Counted from the first letter of the stretch, positions 44,179-54,778 are shown. The stretch: 64,000 nucleotides of DNA from Leidyana gryllorum EB-2025a (GCA_048772705.1 JBLWGC010000104.1:806001-870000), one strand, 5' to 3'. Notes: generated by a model not told the origin, from the letters alone. Program-made: numbers and translations.

Positions 44179-45975
44179 ATGCTTCGCCAACTGTTTGGGT
44201 TACTCGGGGGATGTTACCTGGCCGTGAACGCTCAGGTCAGAGTCCTCTCTCCAAGCTCGCTGCAGAAGGCTTTTGAGGAGGGAGGCGAGTTGGCGGCCCC
44301 CAATGGAGTAATTCCCGCCTCCACAGCGACCTTTGGAACACCTCATTATGGAGAGTCGTTTGTCGGACGTCTCCTTAAGATTGACGCCGACTCTTGTACC
44401 TTTGATTATGCCAAGGAACTTGAGAAGTGAGTCTCCCCATTTGTCAACAGCTCTCACCCCCCACTGTCACACCACTCACTTTAGGTACAACATCACTGAG
44501 AGAACCATTCACCGCGAGACCAATGCTTTGAGGGACATATTCTTGATAGCGAGGGGGGGATGCTCGTTTGTGAAGAAGGTGGCAGTCGCCCAGCAGGCTG
44601 GAGCCGATGCCGTCATTATTACTGATCTCCCCGATAGCGAGTGGGATCGTCGCCAAATCACTCAAGTCATCCTTGCTGATGATGGAAATGGGCAACGCAT
44701 CAATATTCCATCCGTTCTGGTGGAGAAGAATGATGGGGCTAAGCTGGTGAGGGTGACGACTTGTGGCCGGGGGATTTGTGAACGCTCATTGTTCTTGACA
44801 GGCTTCTGCTGACTTTAGCGTCCCACCGCTGGTCACGATGGAATGGTCGTTGCCTCAAAAGAGTCTCGTACGAGCTGATTATTGGACAAGCTCGGGATCT
44901 GTGGAAGCGACCAGATTCCTGGCGAGTATGGCGCCTTTAGTGGAGAATCTCAAGGGCGTCGTAGACTTTCAGACACATTATTACATACTGCGTCTCCCAG
45001 TTGGTGAGTGATTACAGTTGAGAGAAGTTCACTCGCTGACCACCAAGCAGAAGCGGATGCCGAGTCTGTGAAGCAGATGTGTTTCAATGGAGATCCAAAT
45101 CTGTGTGTAGCGCCTGCGGACGCCGGCACCACTGCCACAACACAGGATGTGCTGCAGGAGAATCTGTTGCAGCTCTGTTTGGCGGACTTAACCCGAACGA
45201 AAGTCAGTGTTCCCGATGGTCAAGAAGAAGTTGACTACTCGGCTGTTTGGTGGAAGTATATCAGTAAGGCACCGACTGCTTGCCCATTGCGAACTGCTGA
45301 TCAATCGGGCTCCATGAAGTTCGGCCGCGAGTGCTCTCTGAAGCTACTGGCTGAGGTTGGGGCATCGGTACCGGATGTGGAGAAGTGTATCACAGAACGG
45401 GCGGAGACTCTGTTGAAGCGTGAGCAGAACAACAACGCCTGGGCTGTGTCTGCTCTGCGTGTGAATGGAGCGAGGTGAGTCCACGGCGGTGGACGCGGAC
45501 CTGCAGTATCAACCCCTTTGAACAACAGGTTTAGTGGCAACTTAGAGGCCCCGTTGGTATTACAGGCTGTATGCTCAGCCTTTGAGAAGGCGCCACCGCA
45601 GTGTACTGAGGCGGCAAAGTAAGTGTTAAGAGGTACATTTATTGCGCCAGACTTCCCGTCCTCAGAGTGGTTCACACCGACACCGCTAAGGTGGTGCCCA
45701 CGGGTCCGTCGAACGGCCATGTGATTCTGGTTTGTGCCGCGATGATCGTGTGTCTGCTGGTCGGAATGTATTTGTGGCAGATGTATTCCAAGAACATGCA
45801 GCGTCGAGCTCTGAGACATGAAGTCATGCTGGAGGTGAAAACTCAGTTACAGGACTATTACAGAGTCGAGGACCCACAGGCTCTGTGGGCAGAAACGACG
45901 GGCGGCACTGGAGGTTCCAATAGCAAAGGTGCTCGAGAGACTGAATTCACTAAGTTGAAGTTTAGGGTTTATTAG
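44179..45975 (+). CDS. Vacuolar sorting receptor-like type I membrane protein (PA domain)
   Basis: Six exons: 44179..44426, 44485..44746, 44802..45003, 45051..45474, 45529..45618, 45666..45975; 511 residues. Signal peptide MLRQLFGLLGGCYLAVNA, then a protease-associated domain (FLIARGGCSFVKKVAVAQQAGADAVII in part, INIPSVLVEK). Next is the VSR luminal region: CSLKLLAEVGASVPDVEKCI, ALRVNGARFSGNLEAPLVLQ and VCSAFEKAPPQC match plant BP-80/VSR. One transmembrane helix (VILVCAAMIVCLLVGMYLW) and a ~65-residue cytosolic tail with YY and LKFRVY follow. VSRs carry cargo from the Golgi to lytic or storage compartments. CCAAAAAG lies just upstream of the ATG. Confidence 0.88.
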
Positions 45976-45999
45976 CAGCAGAGAGGAGGGTGCGCGCAG

Positions 46000-47247
46000 T
46001 TAAAGAAACACTAACATCGGGGAACACAGAATTGCATTCACTACCGCCCAGACGGCATTCTGATAAGGAAGGTACACATACCACCAGGACCCGGGGACCC
46101 TTGGGTGAAAGAACAATTCTTCATAGGTGGTATTGCCCTCATAAACTTACCATTTAGGGGTGAATACCATAGGCAGCAGTTTGACATCTTTCCAACCGCT
46201 GTAGGACAAGTTTACGTTCAAATACATCAGCTTGAGCGGTCTGCCACGATTATCACGGCGAATGTGTTTTCTTTCATCAGGAGTGAGGATCCGATCATTT
46301 TCAACCGGCCACAAAGCGAAAGGAGGTAAGAAGAATCGAGGGCAACCGACCAGAAGGAACTCAATCACGAGGCCCATAGTAATGGAAGCCAGAGGGAAAC
46401 AGTTGTAAGCGGATGGAGGCCAATGCCACAATGCCCAGCATAGCAGCGGGGTGAACCAGAGGTGATGACCACATGTCACTTTCTTGAACCAATGCTAAAA
46501 TCGCGGGTTCATTTCATCGGGAAGTTTCTATCGTGACAACCTCACCGTTTCCTCCCATTTCAAATAAGCCGCGACTCCAATCACGAATTTCCCTGTCACG
46601 GCCCATGACGCAACGTCGACATACCACAAGATTTGATCTGATCGCACATTAAAATCTCGAGAGAGTGATCCCTTTCGTCTTCACCCACCGATTGCCAACG
46701 CGAATGCGATACCGGAAGTCCACAGGGGTCGATTGAGCCACAGTCCTGCGGCACCGATCACAAGTCCAATGTTACAGCCCCACAGAGCTTCATAGATGTT
46801 TTGGAAGCCCAAGGCTAATATCCGCCCTCCGAGGATTGCCACATAGTAGGCTGCCAGAAATGTGGCTATTCCGCTGCGAATCGGCTGTCCTTCGTTGTAG
46901 TCGCCAGTTATTCCGTTGTATTTCCAGTATCCATTTCTGATACACTCGTCCACATCTGGGAATCGGTCATATGGGCAAGAGCCTCTATCAATAGGGGTGA
47001 GCCAAGGGGTTGTGAGAATGTAGTGGTTTACGACTGTTAAGACTGTGAAGAATACTGTGTACGATATCACGCAGGCTGAGATGGGGTGCCATGCCTCCAA
47101 CATCTTGGGGTCATCTGGGGGACCCCGATATAGCCAACGAATGACTTGTGGTAGATGTTTAGCTGCATCCCAATCCCATAGCTTCGTCAATTCCAGATTG
47201 GCGGCGCTGGCCTTTCGTTGAACTTTGGGAGTACGCGTTGAAGCCAT
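46000..47247 (-). CDS. Polytopic membrane protein, unknown function, 364 aa
   Basis: Four exons (47247-46689, 46637-46546, 46494-46151, 46099-46000), each intron exactly 51 nt. Start is the first ATG (MASTRTPKVQRKASAA). About seven hydrophobic segments are visible, for example ISACVISYTVFFTVLTVV, IATFLAAYYVAILGGRIL, NIGLVIGAAGLWL, LWFTPLLCWALWHW, ITMGLVIEFLLVG. Many aromatic residues sit at membrane borders. I do not recognise the family. The start lies 18 bp from that of the divergent gene at 47266. Confidence 0.75.
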
Positions 47248-47265
47248 TGGGACCTCAAAAATCAA
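47248..47265. promoter_or_regulatory. 18-bp bidirectional start-to-start spacer (membrane protein / hypothetical)
   Basis: The complete spacer is tgggacctcaaaaatcaa, with CTCAAAAA close to the CCAAAAA tract of the other spacers. Confidence 0.5.
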
Positions 47266-47915
47266 ATGGCCGATTTGTGGAGTGGATACGAGGACGCTTC
47301 TTCCTCGTCGTCCTCTGCTGACTCGACCCCAGCAGTAGCGTCACACTCCCAAGACCACCAGCAGCCTATTCCGCGTCGGGGGTCTGAGTCACCTCAACCG
47401 CCAGTTTGGGCTCAAAAGGTTGAGCAAGGCTCAGCACCAACCGATCGATCAATAACTACTGAACTATCAAATGAGCAGAATGTCGAAGTTCAAGATATTC
47501 AGGTGAGAGAGAGCGCGAAGGATCGGGGACACCAATATCACCACAGAGACGGGTCCACAACGCTTCAAAAAACCGAAGTGTCTTCTTTGAACAAGTGCTC
47601 AAGGATGCCCGAGATACTCATATTCGAACTGTGGGTGCTATCTATTCAACGCTGTCCTCTTATGGTGCGTATTCCTCTCAGCTCGGTTTGAATGCAGACA
47701 CGTCACTCTTTGAGGGCCCACACGATCCATTCGAGCACCTCGACACACTCAAGAAGTTCAACTACCACGGTATGTGTCCAGCTATTCCCAGCCACACTTC
47801 ACCGCTCCACCAGCCTTGAGATCCCTCGTGGAACAGTGACACTTCCGATCGAGGAGGAGTTGTGGCGTCTACTCGGATGGCTTTATCTACTAATGTGCTG
47901 AACAGCATTGATTAG
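47266..47915 (+). CDS. Small hypothetical protein, 184 aa
   Basis: Exons 47266..47502, 47547..47769 and 47821..47915. The first exon encodes a Ser/Pro/Gln-rich acidic N-terminus. The second encodes a helical segment (SVFFEQVLKDARDTHIRTVGAIY, in part). The last junction is weak: the acceptor is GAG and other choices stop at once, so the 3' end is uncertain. A further open stretch (about 47916-48032, in frame GLSGGSHITSG) might instead be the true last exon. Confidence 0.5.
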
Positions 47916-48127
47916 GTCTGAGCGGGGGGTCACACATCACCAGCGGCCAACTGTGCACTCCGCTGACCACCGCGGCGACCAGCTTTGGGAGCGTGGTCAG
48001 CCCACTCGTGGGTGGCCTTGCTGTCACTCGTGGGTAGCCTTGCTGTATTGTCCTCGCGTCAACAGAGCGGCGCCAATAGGATCGCGAGTGTCAGTAATTT
48101 GTTTAGAGGTTGAGCATATCCTCTGCC

Positions 48128-48699
48128 TCAGTATCTATATTTCGTTGAGTAATCCTTGGGTGAATTAACGAGACCGCGTCCTGAAGTTGGATGTGGATGA
48201 GAATCAAGAAATACTCCCAAACTGATCTCACCTTTCCGAGCGCCTCGATAAATCACTTCAATGATATCAATCAGCTCCTGTTTGTTGTTCATCGGCCAAT
48301 TGATCTTGTTGTTATTGCCGGTTCCGAGGTCAATCATCATGTGCTTGTTACTGAGAATGGTTCGGAGACGCACATTTACAGTGAGACAGGAGACGGCTTA
48401 CCGATAGAAGAACATGAGGGTGACCGCGTCATACAGTTCATACATTGCGTTGAAGTCGGGCACCTCAGTTGTGTCCACAAGATATATCACGGCGAATTGT
48501 TTGACTTCTTCAGCCACCTTGTAGAGCAGTTCATCCATTTTCATGCAGTCGTGATCATAATCGTGGCCGAACCGAATGCACTGCGACCGAGTTATGGGTC
48601 GATGACAGATCGAAGACTCACCACCAGTCGGTTCTCCTCACGCAGGATGGCCTGATCCACAGCCCAGCCTGAGTGAAGGTGTTGTAGCATGTAGGACAT
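48128..48699 (-). CDS. DIM1: U5 snRNP protein Dim1/TXNL4A (Dib1)
   Basis: Four exons (48699-48622, 48580-48402, 48350-48232, 48180-48128); 142 residues, exactly the family length. The sequence is highly conserved: MSYMLQHLHSGWAVDQAI, RFGHDYDHDCMKMDELLYKV, VPDFNAMYELYDAVTLMFF, HMMIDLGTGNNNKINWPM and SPKDYSTKYRY. Dim1 is a thioredoxin-fold protein without redox cysteines in the U4/U6.U5 tri-snRNP, needed for spliceosome activation. It served as a control for splice-site calling: all three introns (41, 51, 51 nt) restore the known protein. Confidence 0.98.
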
Positions 48700-49078
48700 G
48701 GTTCCCGCGCGTTTTTTGAGAGTTTTTTGGGCTTCGAATATTGAGGTATGCAGGTGGCCCCTCTGGGGTTCCACTCCAGCTGCCAGGGAGCACCTACTAA
48801 TGGTGGCCGTTTTGATTGTTGTGTGTGTGTCTGTGTCTGTGTAGCGAATGGAGAAGTCTGAGTGGTGTGACCTTCCCCTTTCACCTTTGCCCGGTTCGTT
48901 CTTTGCCATTTGCCCCCCCCCGCGCAAAGGATGTGTGCTCGTTTATCACTCTGTTTGTGTGTATAGAGGGTTTGGGTTGGTCTGGTTGATAAGATCTAAG
49001 CAAAATTGTGGTATTTGTTGGCGCTTTAGATTTGTGGTCGTCACCACTGCAGTTTTAGTACTTTGCTACGGCTAAGAG
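48700..49078. other. Divergent intergenic region, no gene seen
   Basis: It lies between the starts of Dim1 and the small secreted protein. It holds a TG-rich tract near 48821-48842 and a C9 run near 48914. Open frames on the minus strand are upstream extensions of the Dim1 frame without support. It is probably the promoter region of both genes. Confidence 0.5.
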
Positions 49079-49429
49079 ATGCGTGTTATTACTCTTATTT
49101 CAGCTTTTCTCTTGAGTACAGGTGAGAGCGAAAGCGAAAGGTGTCTCTATTGGCCTGAGCACCCAACAACAAGGCTTATTCTGCTGCTGGCTGCAGGTGC
49201 CCACGCCGGGTTTTCCCCCTTGAGTTGGTTGGACGACGTGAGGAAATGGGGTGAAGACCTGCTACATTTTGAGTCTAAAGAAGAGCCGTCGAGTGATGGG
49301 TTGACGCCGGCTTCGGCCGCGCCGACTGTGGGTGGCCCTAGCATGGCCCCTCGCTCTGACGTTCTAGACCTAAAGCAGGCAGCAGATAAGTATGCCCCTG
49401 AATGGCTTCTGCGTGGGAGCAGCAGTTAG
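49079..49429 (+). CDS. Small secreted protein, 91 aa
   Basis: Two exons, 49079..49121 and 49197..49429. Splicing the 75-nt intron gives MRVITLISAFLLSTGAHAG, a signal peptide, followed by FSPLSWLDDVRKWGEDLLHFE and a Pro/Ala/Ser-rich middle ending in a short helix (DVLDLKQAADKYAPEWLLRG). The intron is in frame without stops; retention would insert 25 residues into the signal peptide. No family is recognised; likely an orphan secreted peptide. Confidence 0.65.
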   Translation: MRVITLISAFLLSTGESESERCLYWPEHPTTRLILLLAAGAHAGFSPLSWLDDVRKWGEDLLHFESKEEPSSDGLTPASAAPTVGGPSMAPRSDVLDLKQAADKYAPEWLLRGSSS

Positions 49430-49487
49430 GTTTTGTTTGAGGTTTTACCGTCACCAACTGTGGCTAAATTATATATAACATACGACG

Positions 49488-51843
49488 ATGGCACCCCACT
49501 CCACTGACAGTGATAGTCCCTTACTAGAAGCCCAACCCTCCCCGTGTGATAGAATATATCGTAAGTTTTTGGAGATCTGCACCATTCGGACCAAAGATCA
49601 ATCGCCGACGCACTTTCCAGGCGCGAAAGCATGCAAGCTGGTTGACCACGATGATAATATCAGCGACACGGATGCCACACGCTTACCGTGGGATGATACA
49701 TTTCAGTCAGAGTCAATTACAGAGAACATGCTTTCAAGAGTGAGGAACTTATTAACTTTTATTCTAGACTCTTCTTCCAAATATGTTGATACAGGAGCCT
49801 GACACTGCGCGAGTATCGCCGACCGCTGCTAGAAGGTCTGCACCCCGCAGCTCCCAATCGCTGCGTGGAATTGAACATACGAGTCCGCTGCTGCCCCAAA
49901 CGGCTTCCACCGTTGCCGAGGACTTCGAGTGGCGCAGCCCAGAGATATCACCCATGACAAAAACAACAAACATTGCGTACCGTGGCGCTCCATCCAATGC
50001 CATTAATCGAATCGTCAACGAAAAAGGTGGCATACTCGCTTGGCACGAACTGGAACGAGTCGCGTTCGATGGCGGTACCGTCTTCTGGACACAACTGCTC
50101 GCCAGCTTGAACCCTCAATCGGAAGACTGGGCAACCCAAGCTCAAGCTTTAACCACCGTTCGTCGAATATCACTACATCACCCTACTAAACTTGACACTC
50201 TTGTCAATCTTCGGCCAGCAGGACCTCTCATCTTGGCTCGAGTTGTCTCTCTTGCCGACTCCCTTCGCTCGGCCGTCGCACGCAACGCTATGCTAACTCT
50301 AAATGATCTCTTTCTCTTCTCTCCATCTCAGGTGAATCTCTCTCCCCCCCCCTCAACCTCTCTCATCATGCCCAAGGCGGTGATCTCGTCGACACACTCC
50401 CGTCTCGTCTCGTCTCGTCGACACACTCTCGTCTCGTCTCGTCGTCACACTCTCGTCTCGTCTCGTCGGCACACTCCCGTCTCGTCTCGTCGGTCGACCC
50501 TCCCTCACTCCCATCCCATCCCATGCTTCCGACACACTCACCCTTTGACCTTCCTTCTTTACTATCGGTCTTTGTAGGTAGACTCCGCGTCCGTGGTTGA
50601 CAGTGTGGCGCTCTGCCTGCGTAAATCCGCGGGTCCGGGTGGTCAATTTCTCATAGAAGAGGCAGAGCGAGCGTGGCGTCAAGTGGTTCTGGTGGCCGAG
50701 CATATGAAGATTTACACCTACTTAGGGACGACTTTGAGCAAAATCACGTGGGTGGCATTCCCATACCGCACATTGCAGCGATCAGGAAGTCTAATGCGAT
50801 GTTGAAGGCGAAATGCATCAACGCGCTCGCTTTCTTCTGTCTTCGACTTGCAGCTCCGGCACTGAGGGTGGTCAGCGAACACAAGGACTTCGCCAACAAT
50901 ATAGTCCGAGTCGTATTCAAAGTGAGTCGAGCGAGATTTATCTTTAATCTCAACGTACCAAAGGCTACGGGGGACGCGCACCAAGAGTGTCGCGGAGCTG
51001 CGGCGCGCTGTCTAATTGTGCTATTGAAGTAAGTTGTGGACGGGTCGCAAATCTAAGGAATGCTTGGTGCAGCTTGATTCCCGATTTGCAGCAGCGCTAC
51101 CGTTCTGCACTCATTGACATTGATCTCAGTCAAGTAAGAATGGCGAGTGAAGACACATGCTCTTCCTCTCTTTTTCCTCTCCGCAGATCATTGGTCGTAT
51201 TCGCCGCACCTCATTTGACGTGAAGACTCTGTACGGTATTTCGCAGCTGGAGGACTCCTACAGGACTCTGCCTCCCTGTGCAATGGCCGACCGGGCGCAG
51301 CTCAATCTGCAGATAATGTTGGATAACGTGGACTCAATCCTGAAGCGTAAGGAGGAGGATGGAGACGTCCCAATACCCTTGCGTTCGATTCAGACCCTCT
51401 GCATTTAAGTTCGACTCCCAGCGCGAGCAAGACAGGCGCAGCCAAAACTACCCGTGTATCGGTCGATCCTCGCAGTCACGTCGAGACGCCACTACGGGTC
51501 CGAGAAGGTCAATCAACTGCTCCCTCTCCTCGGGCGGGATCTGTTGTTCCCGTCCGTGAAGGAAAGGGGAACGACTTGGTGACTAGAGGAAAATCTCGAA
51601 CGGATACAACGACGACTAACACTCTCGGTTCAAGAGCCTCCGGGCGCCCGAGTACGGCGAATACCTTTCATAATAACGTTACAAGGCTTGCGAATCCGGT
51701 TTGTACTACGCGACCCACGACGCCGCTGCGAGTCCGGGACCTCACTTCAACTCAATCTGCGCAGCGCTCCCGCGCCGCCTCTCAACTGCGCACTGAGCAA
51801 GCGCATACGCTCGAAACACGTGGTTTCGATCCTAGTAAGTCCA

Positions 51844-51889
<46 letters not shown>

Positions 51890-52934
51890 TGGGTGTGGAG
51901 GGGAGGGGGCAGCGGGTTTGAGCGCGCGGCCCCCTACGTGTGTATAGGCGACGCAATCAGTCGCCACGTGGACTATTCCAGCGATGGTTGGAGTGTTTGA
52001 AGTTGAAGTGTTTTGTTGAAGTGTTTGAGTTTAAGTTTCTCCATGTTGTTCCATTGAGGTTCCATGCGCCCTCGCTGGTTCGCTCGTTATCGTATATTGT
52101 TCATCATACATACACTGATGCACTATCTATATTTGCTATCATGGTATGATGTGGTGACTTGTCGAAAGTCACCAACGACAACAAAGGCAAAGGTATACAC
52201 ACCCCACGATCGAGGACGGGTGTGAAATGATGGGTTCACCACATTTTGAAAAGCAGTGATGATGGCAGGGTAGCCTGGCCGATTGGTTGTGTATGTCTTG
52301 TTGTGTGAGATTCGTCGGGTAATAATCTATCATTCGTGATATGCATGTTGCAATGATAATTCTTCGATTCGTTGCTGCTGTGAGAGCCAACCAACATTCA
52401 TTGCGTCGTGTGTGAATCGTTGCAACACACGTCTTGCTAAAATCGGACTAATTATCACTTCATTCTATTTGCGCAGATGTCTCCAGCTGGTTGCCCGAGG
52501 AGGACGCCGAGGAAGATACGCCGTGGTGTACGCGGGGAGGCACAACGGTGAGCGGCCGCAGGACTCCAAATCGCCGAGACACTACGACAACTCGCACCCC
52601 ATTGCGTTCGCGAACACCGTTCGAGAGTCAGTGTCAGTCGAGTTCGAGCGTGAGTGCTGGTCGCCCCGGCGCGATCACGCCAACGTTGGCTGCGACGCAG
52701 AGGGCCTCGACGAGACCACGAAGCATAGTGGAGCCTCTGGGTGAGTGGGCAGAAGAGGAGGATGACAGTGACTGTGCAGCACCGGCGGTCACATCGGGCA
52801 CGACGGTACGGGTGCCCCGTCGGGTTGTCGGGGGCACTGCCTACACGTCGGTTGCGCCAGACCCAACGACTTCGCGCACGACGGTGTCCCCAATCGCGGA
52901 CCGAAGTTCTTCACTGATGAAGCGTCGTTGGTAG
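49488..52934 (+). CDS. TOG/HEAT-domain protein, TOGARAM (crescerin)-like
   Basis: Ten exons: 49488..49560, 49621..49739, 49795..50331, 50578..50682, 50739..50921, 50964..51028, 51073..51133, 51187..51346, 51394..51834, 52477..52934; 733 residues with all phases agreeing. The middle matches TOG arrays of axonemal regulators: WATQAQALTTVRRISLHHP, SLRSAVARNAMLTLNDLFLF, LCLRKSAGPGGQFLIEEAERAW, AKCINALAFFCLRLAAPAL and ECRGAAARCLIVLL. TOGARAM proteins bind tubulin and control microtubules of cilia. The C-terminal ~300 residues are basic, Thr/Pro/Arg-rich and disordered. Two introns are exceptional: 246 nt with a minisatellite, and 642 nt with a TG repeat. The 3' end overlaps the convergent SET gene by 24 bp. 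Confidence 0.75.
50391..50491 (+). repeat. Intronic minisatellite, 24-bp unit, four copies
   Basis: Units at 50391-50419 (29 bp, one extra CGTCT), 50420-50443, 50444-50467 and 50468-50491. Each has ACACTC followed by repeated CGTCT pentamers ending CGTC. It lies inside the TOG gene intron. Confidence 0.9.
51848..51883 (+). repeat. (TG)18 microsatellite
   Basis: An uninterrupted TG dinucleotide run of 36 bp near the 5' end of the 642-nt intron of the TOG gene. Confidence 0.95.
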
Positions 52935-54383
52935 CAAAAGCTGGGCGATGGGCGAGTTGGGAAATGCGGACAGATACGATCGCCATGACGCCAGGACCTC
53001 TAAAGTGGCGGCGGCGTTCGTGATCTGAGGCGTGAGCAACCAGGGGAGAGCGAGGAGTATCCCAACGAACGGCAGGCGCCACGCTTGTTTTTCATAGTTT
53101 ATGTCTCTGCATACAACCGCTTTGTTAAGATGAAGCAGGAAGGAGCGCGCGTGTTGGATGGCCTTGGAAAGATCGCGGTCTGCGTCCAGGAGGGCCAGAA
53201 GTCCAGCGGAATACCAAGCGGTCCAATAGGCAGACGGAGTCTCCTCTGACAATGAACGCAACCGCCCCTCATACAGGCGGACCAAAGACTTCTGAGCCCC
53301 TATTCGCTGGAAAAGTTCTCCAATATCTCGCTCTTCGTCCTCGGAATAAAACTCTGGCCGCTCGACATTACAACTTGGGCATCTCCATCTGTACAAGTTT
53401 TCATCATCAACTGAGGGGCAGATGAGAGCATCGCATTTAGGGCAGGGCAGTGGGCGCAGCTGGTCTGGAGCGACGCAACGGTCGCAACAGCAGTGAAAGA
53501 ACTTTGTGGCAGAGAGGACTGCTCGACGTGAAGGCGTCCGACCGAACGCTATACCATCGACAGTCAAGCCGCTCTCGGTTAAATACGAAAACGTCAAAAC
53601 CTCTCCTTTAGCTACGGGTCTGGTTACTGTGAAGGTCAGTTCCCAGGTTGTGGGCTCGAAGGACACCACCAAATTCGGTTCGCAGCTGTGAGCGAACTTT
53701 GAACCCAGCGGATACAGGGCTATATGTGTTAGTGGGCCCTCAATGTCTCGGTCTTGAGGCCATTGACGATACGAAAAGGCGCCATTATCGGGGTGTTTCG
53801 CTTCATAGAATCGACGGCGCGCCTTTCTCCGTGAGTGATTGGGACCCTGGCGAAAAGTTCGAAAGGCCACGGCATGGGCGTTGGCTAGATTGACGAGAAT
53901 GAAGTCTCTGGCGAGGTCAAGAAACGCTTCAGGCGAATTGAGATAGGCCTCAGCGATCCGTTTTTCGATCCAAACTCGGGTTGTGGGGTCATCAAGCAAA
54001 TCTTGCAGGGCTTGAATGACGGCTTGTATGGTCGGGTGGTTGGTGTCACAATCATGTATGGGGTTGTAGTAACGGTGAATATAGCGTCGAACGGGCTTCG
54101 AATTGCCCGAGACGCCTCTTAGAAACGCAAAGAAGGCCGCTGGTACAGCAGGCACGAGTTGCTGGTAATGTGTCGAGTCAATTGCAAGCCGACTTAGGCT
54201 GGATTCGAGATGATCGTTTATAGGCGTTGAAAAGTAGGGGTTGCTAATGGCACTCCGACCATTTGACTTGAGTACGTAGCAAACGTCCGGCAAGTCCTCC
54301 AAAACAACTTGACCCGGAATCAAGTCTTGAGCGGCAACAAAGCTCCTCCCATAAGGCGTGTTCGGATTGAGGAACAATAACAT
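52911..54383 (-). CDS. SET-domain protein, SMYD-like
   Basis: A single exon of 490 residues. Split-SET features are visible: GRSFVAAQDLIPGQVVLEDLP at the N-terminus, then PLGSKFAHSCEPNLVVSFE (the NHSCxPN-type motif), and GEVLTFSYL (usual ELTISY). After this comes a cysteine cluster CCCDRC...CPKCDALIC...WRCPSC, as in SMYD post-SET zinc sites. A C-terminal helical region resembles the TPR-like tail of SMYD proteins. These are protein-lysine methyltransferases; the substrate is unknown. It has no introns, in contrast to its neighbours. Its 3' end overlaps the TOG gene. Confidence 0.85.
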   Translation of the reverse strand: MLLFLNPNTPYGRSFVAAQDLIPGQVVLEDLPDVCYVLKSNGRSAISNPYFSTPINDHLESSLSRLAIDSTHYQQLVPAVPAAFFAFLRGVSGNSKPVRRYIHRYYNPIHDCDTNHPTIQAVIQALQDLLDDPTTRVWIEKRIAEAYLNSPEAFLDLARDFILVNLANAHAVAFRTFRQGPNHSRRKARRRFYEAKHPDNGAFSYRQWPQDRDIEGPLTHIALYPLGSKFAHSCEPNLVVSFEPTTWELTFTVTRPVAKGEVLTFSYLTESGLTVDGIAFGRTPSRRAVLSATKFFHCCCDRCVAPDQLRPLPCPKCDALICPSVDDENLYRWRCPSCNVERPEFYSEDEERDIGELFQRIGAQKSLVRLYEGRLRSLSEETPSAYWTAWYSAGLLALLDADRDLSKAIQHARSFLLHLNKAVVCRDINYEKQAWRLPFVGILLALPWLLTPQITNAAATLEVLASWRSYLSAFPNSPIAQLLLPTTLHQ

Positions 54384-54778
54384 GTGCTCCGAAATTAATT
54401 TGCCAATTAATGGAAGGGCGGGCCGTTTGGGGATGGGAACGGGGGATTGTTGAGCGGATTCGATTGGATGGGATGGGATTGACCGACCCTGAGAGTCTCT
54501 CTGACTTCCTCTTCTATTTTCTCTCTCATGCGGGTGGGAAATATACGTTGAAATCAGAAAGCTAACTAGGCGGGGAAGGGGGCGGAGCGTCGCGTGCGGA
54601 TGATCGCAGATTCAATTCCGAAGCCGCGCGCGCGCTCTTGGCGTGGGTGGGTAAGTGAGAGTGAATTGGTGACTGTTTGGCTTCGCTTCCACCGAGAGCC
54701 GCAGCAATATTTTTCCTTGGATAGCACACTCCATTTCGAGCTCGCTTCTAGGCGCCAAACAGAATAACATGGCAGGAG
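54384..54778. other. Intergenic, no gene seen
   Basis: Upstream of the SET gene. It holds GGGATGGGATTG-like G-rich sequence and a CG-rich patch near 54585-54640. A tRNA-like string (GATTCAATTCC at 54607-54617) cannot be folded into a cloverleaf. Confidence 0.5.

Noticed and set aside
54590-54640. tRNA-like B-box string GATTCAATTCC
   Set aside because: No acceptor or anticodon stems can be formed around it.
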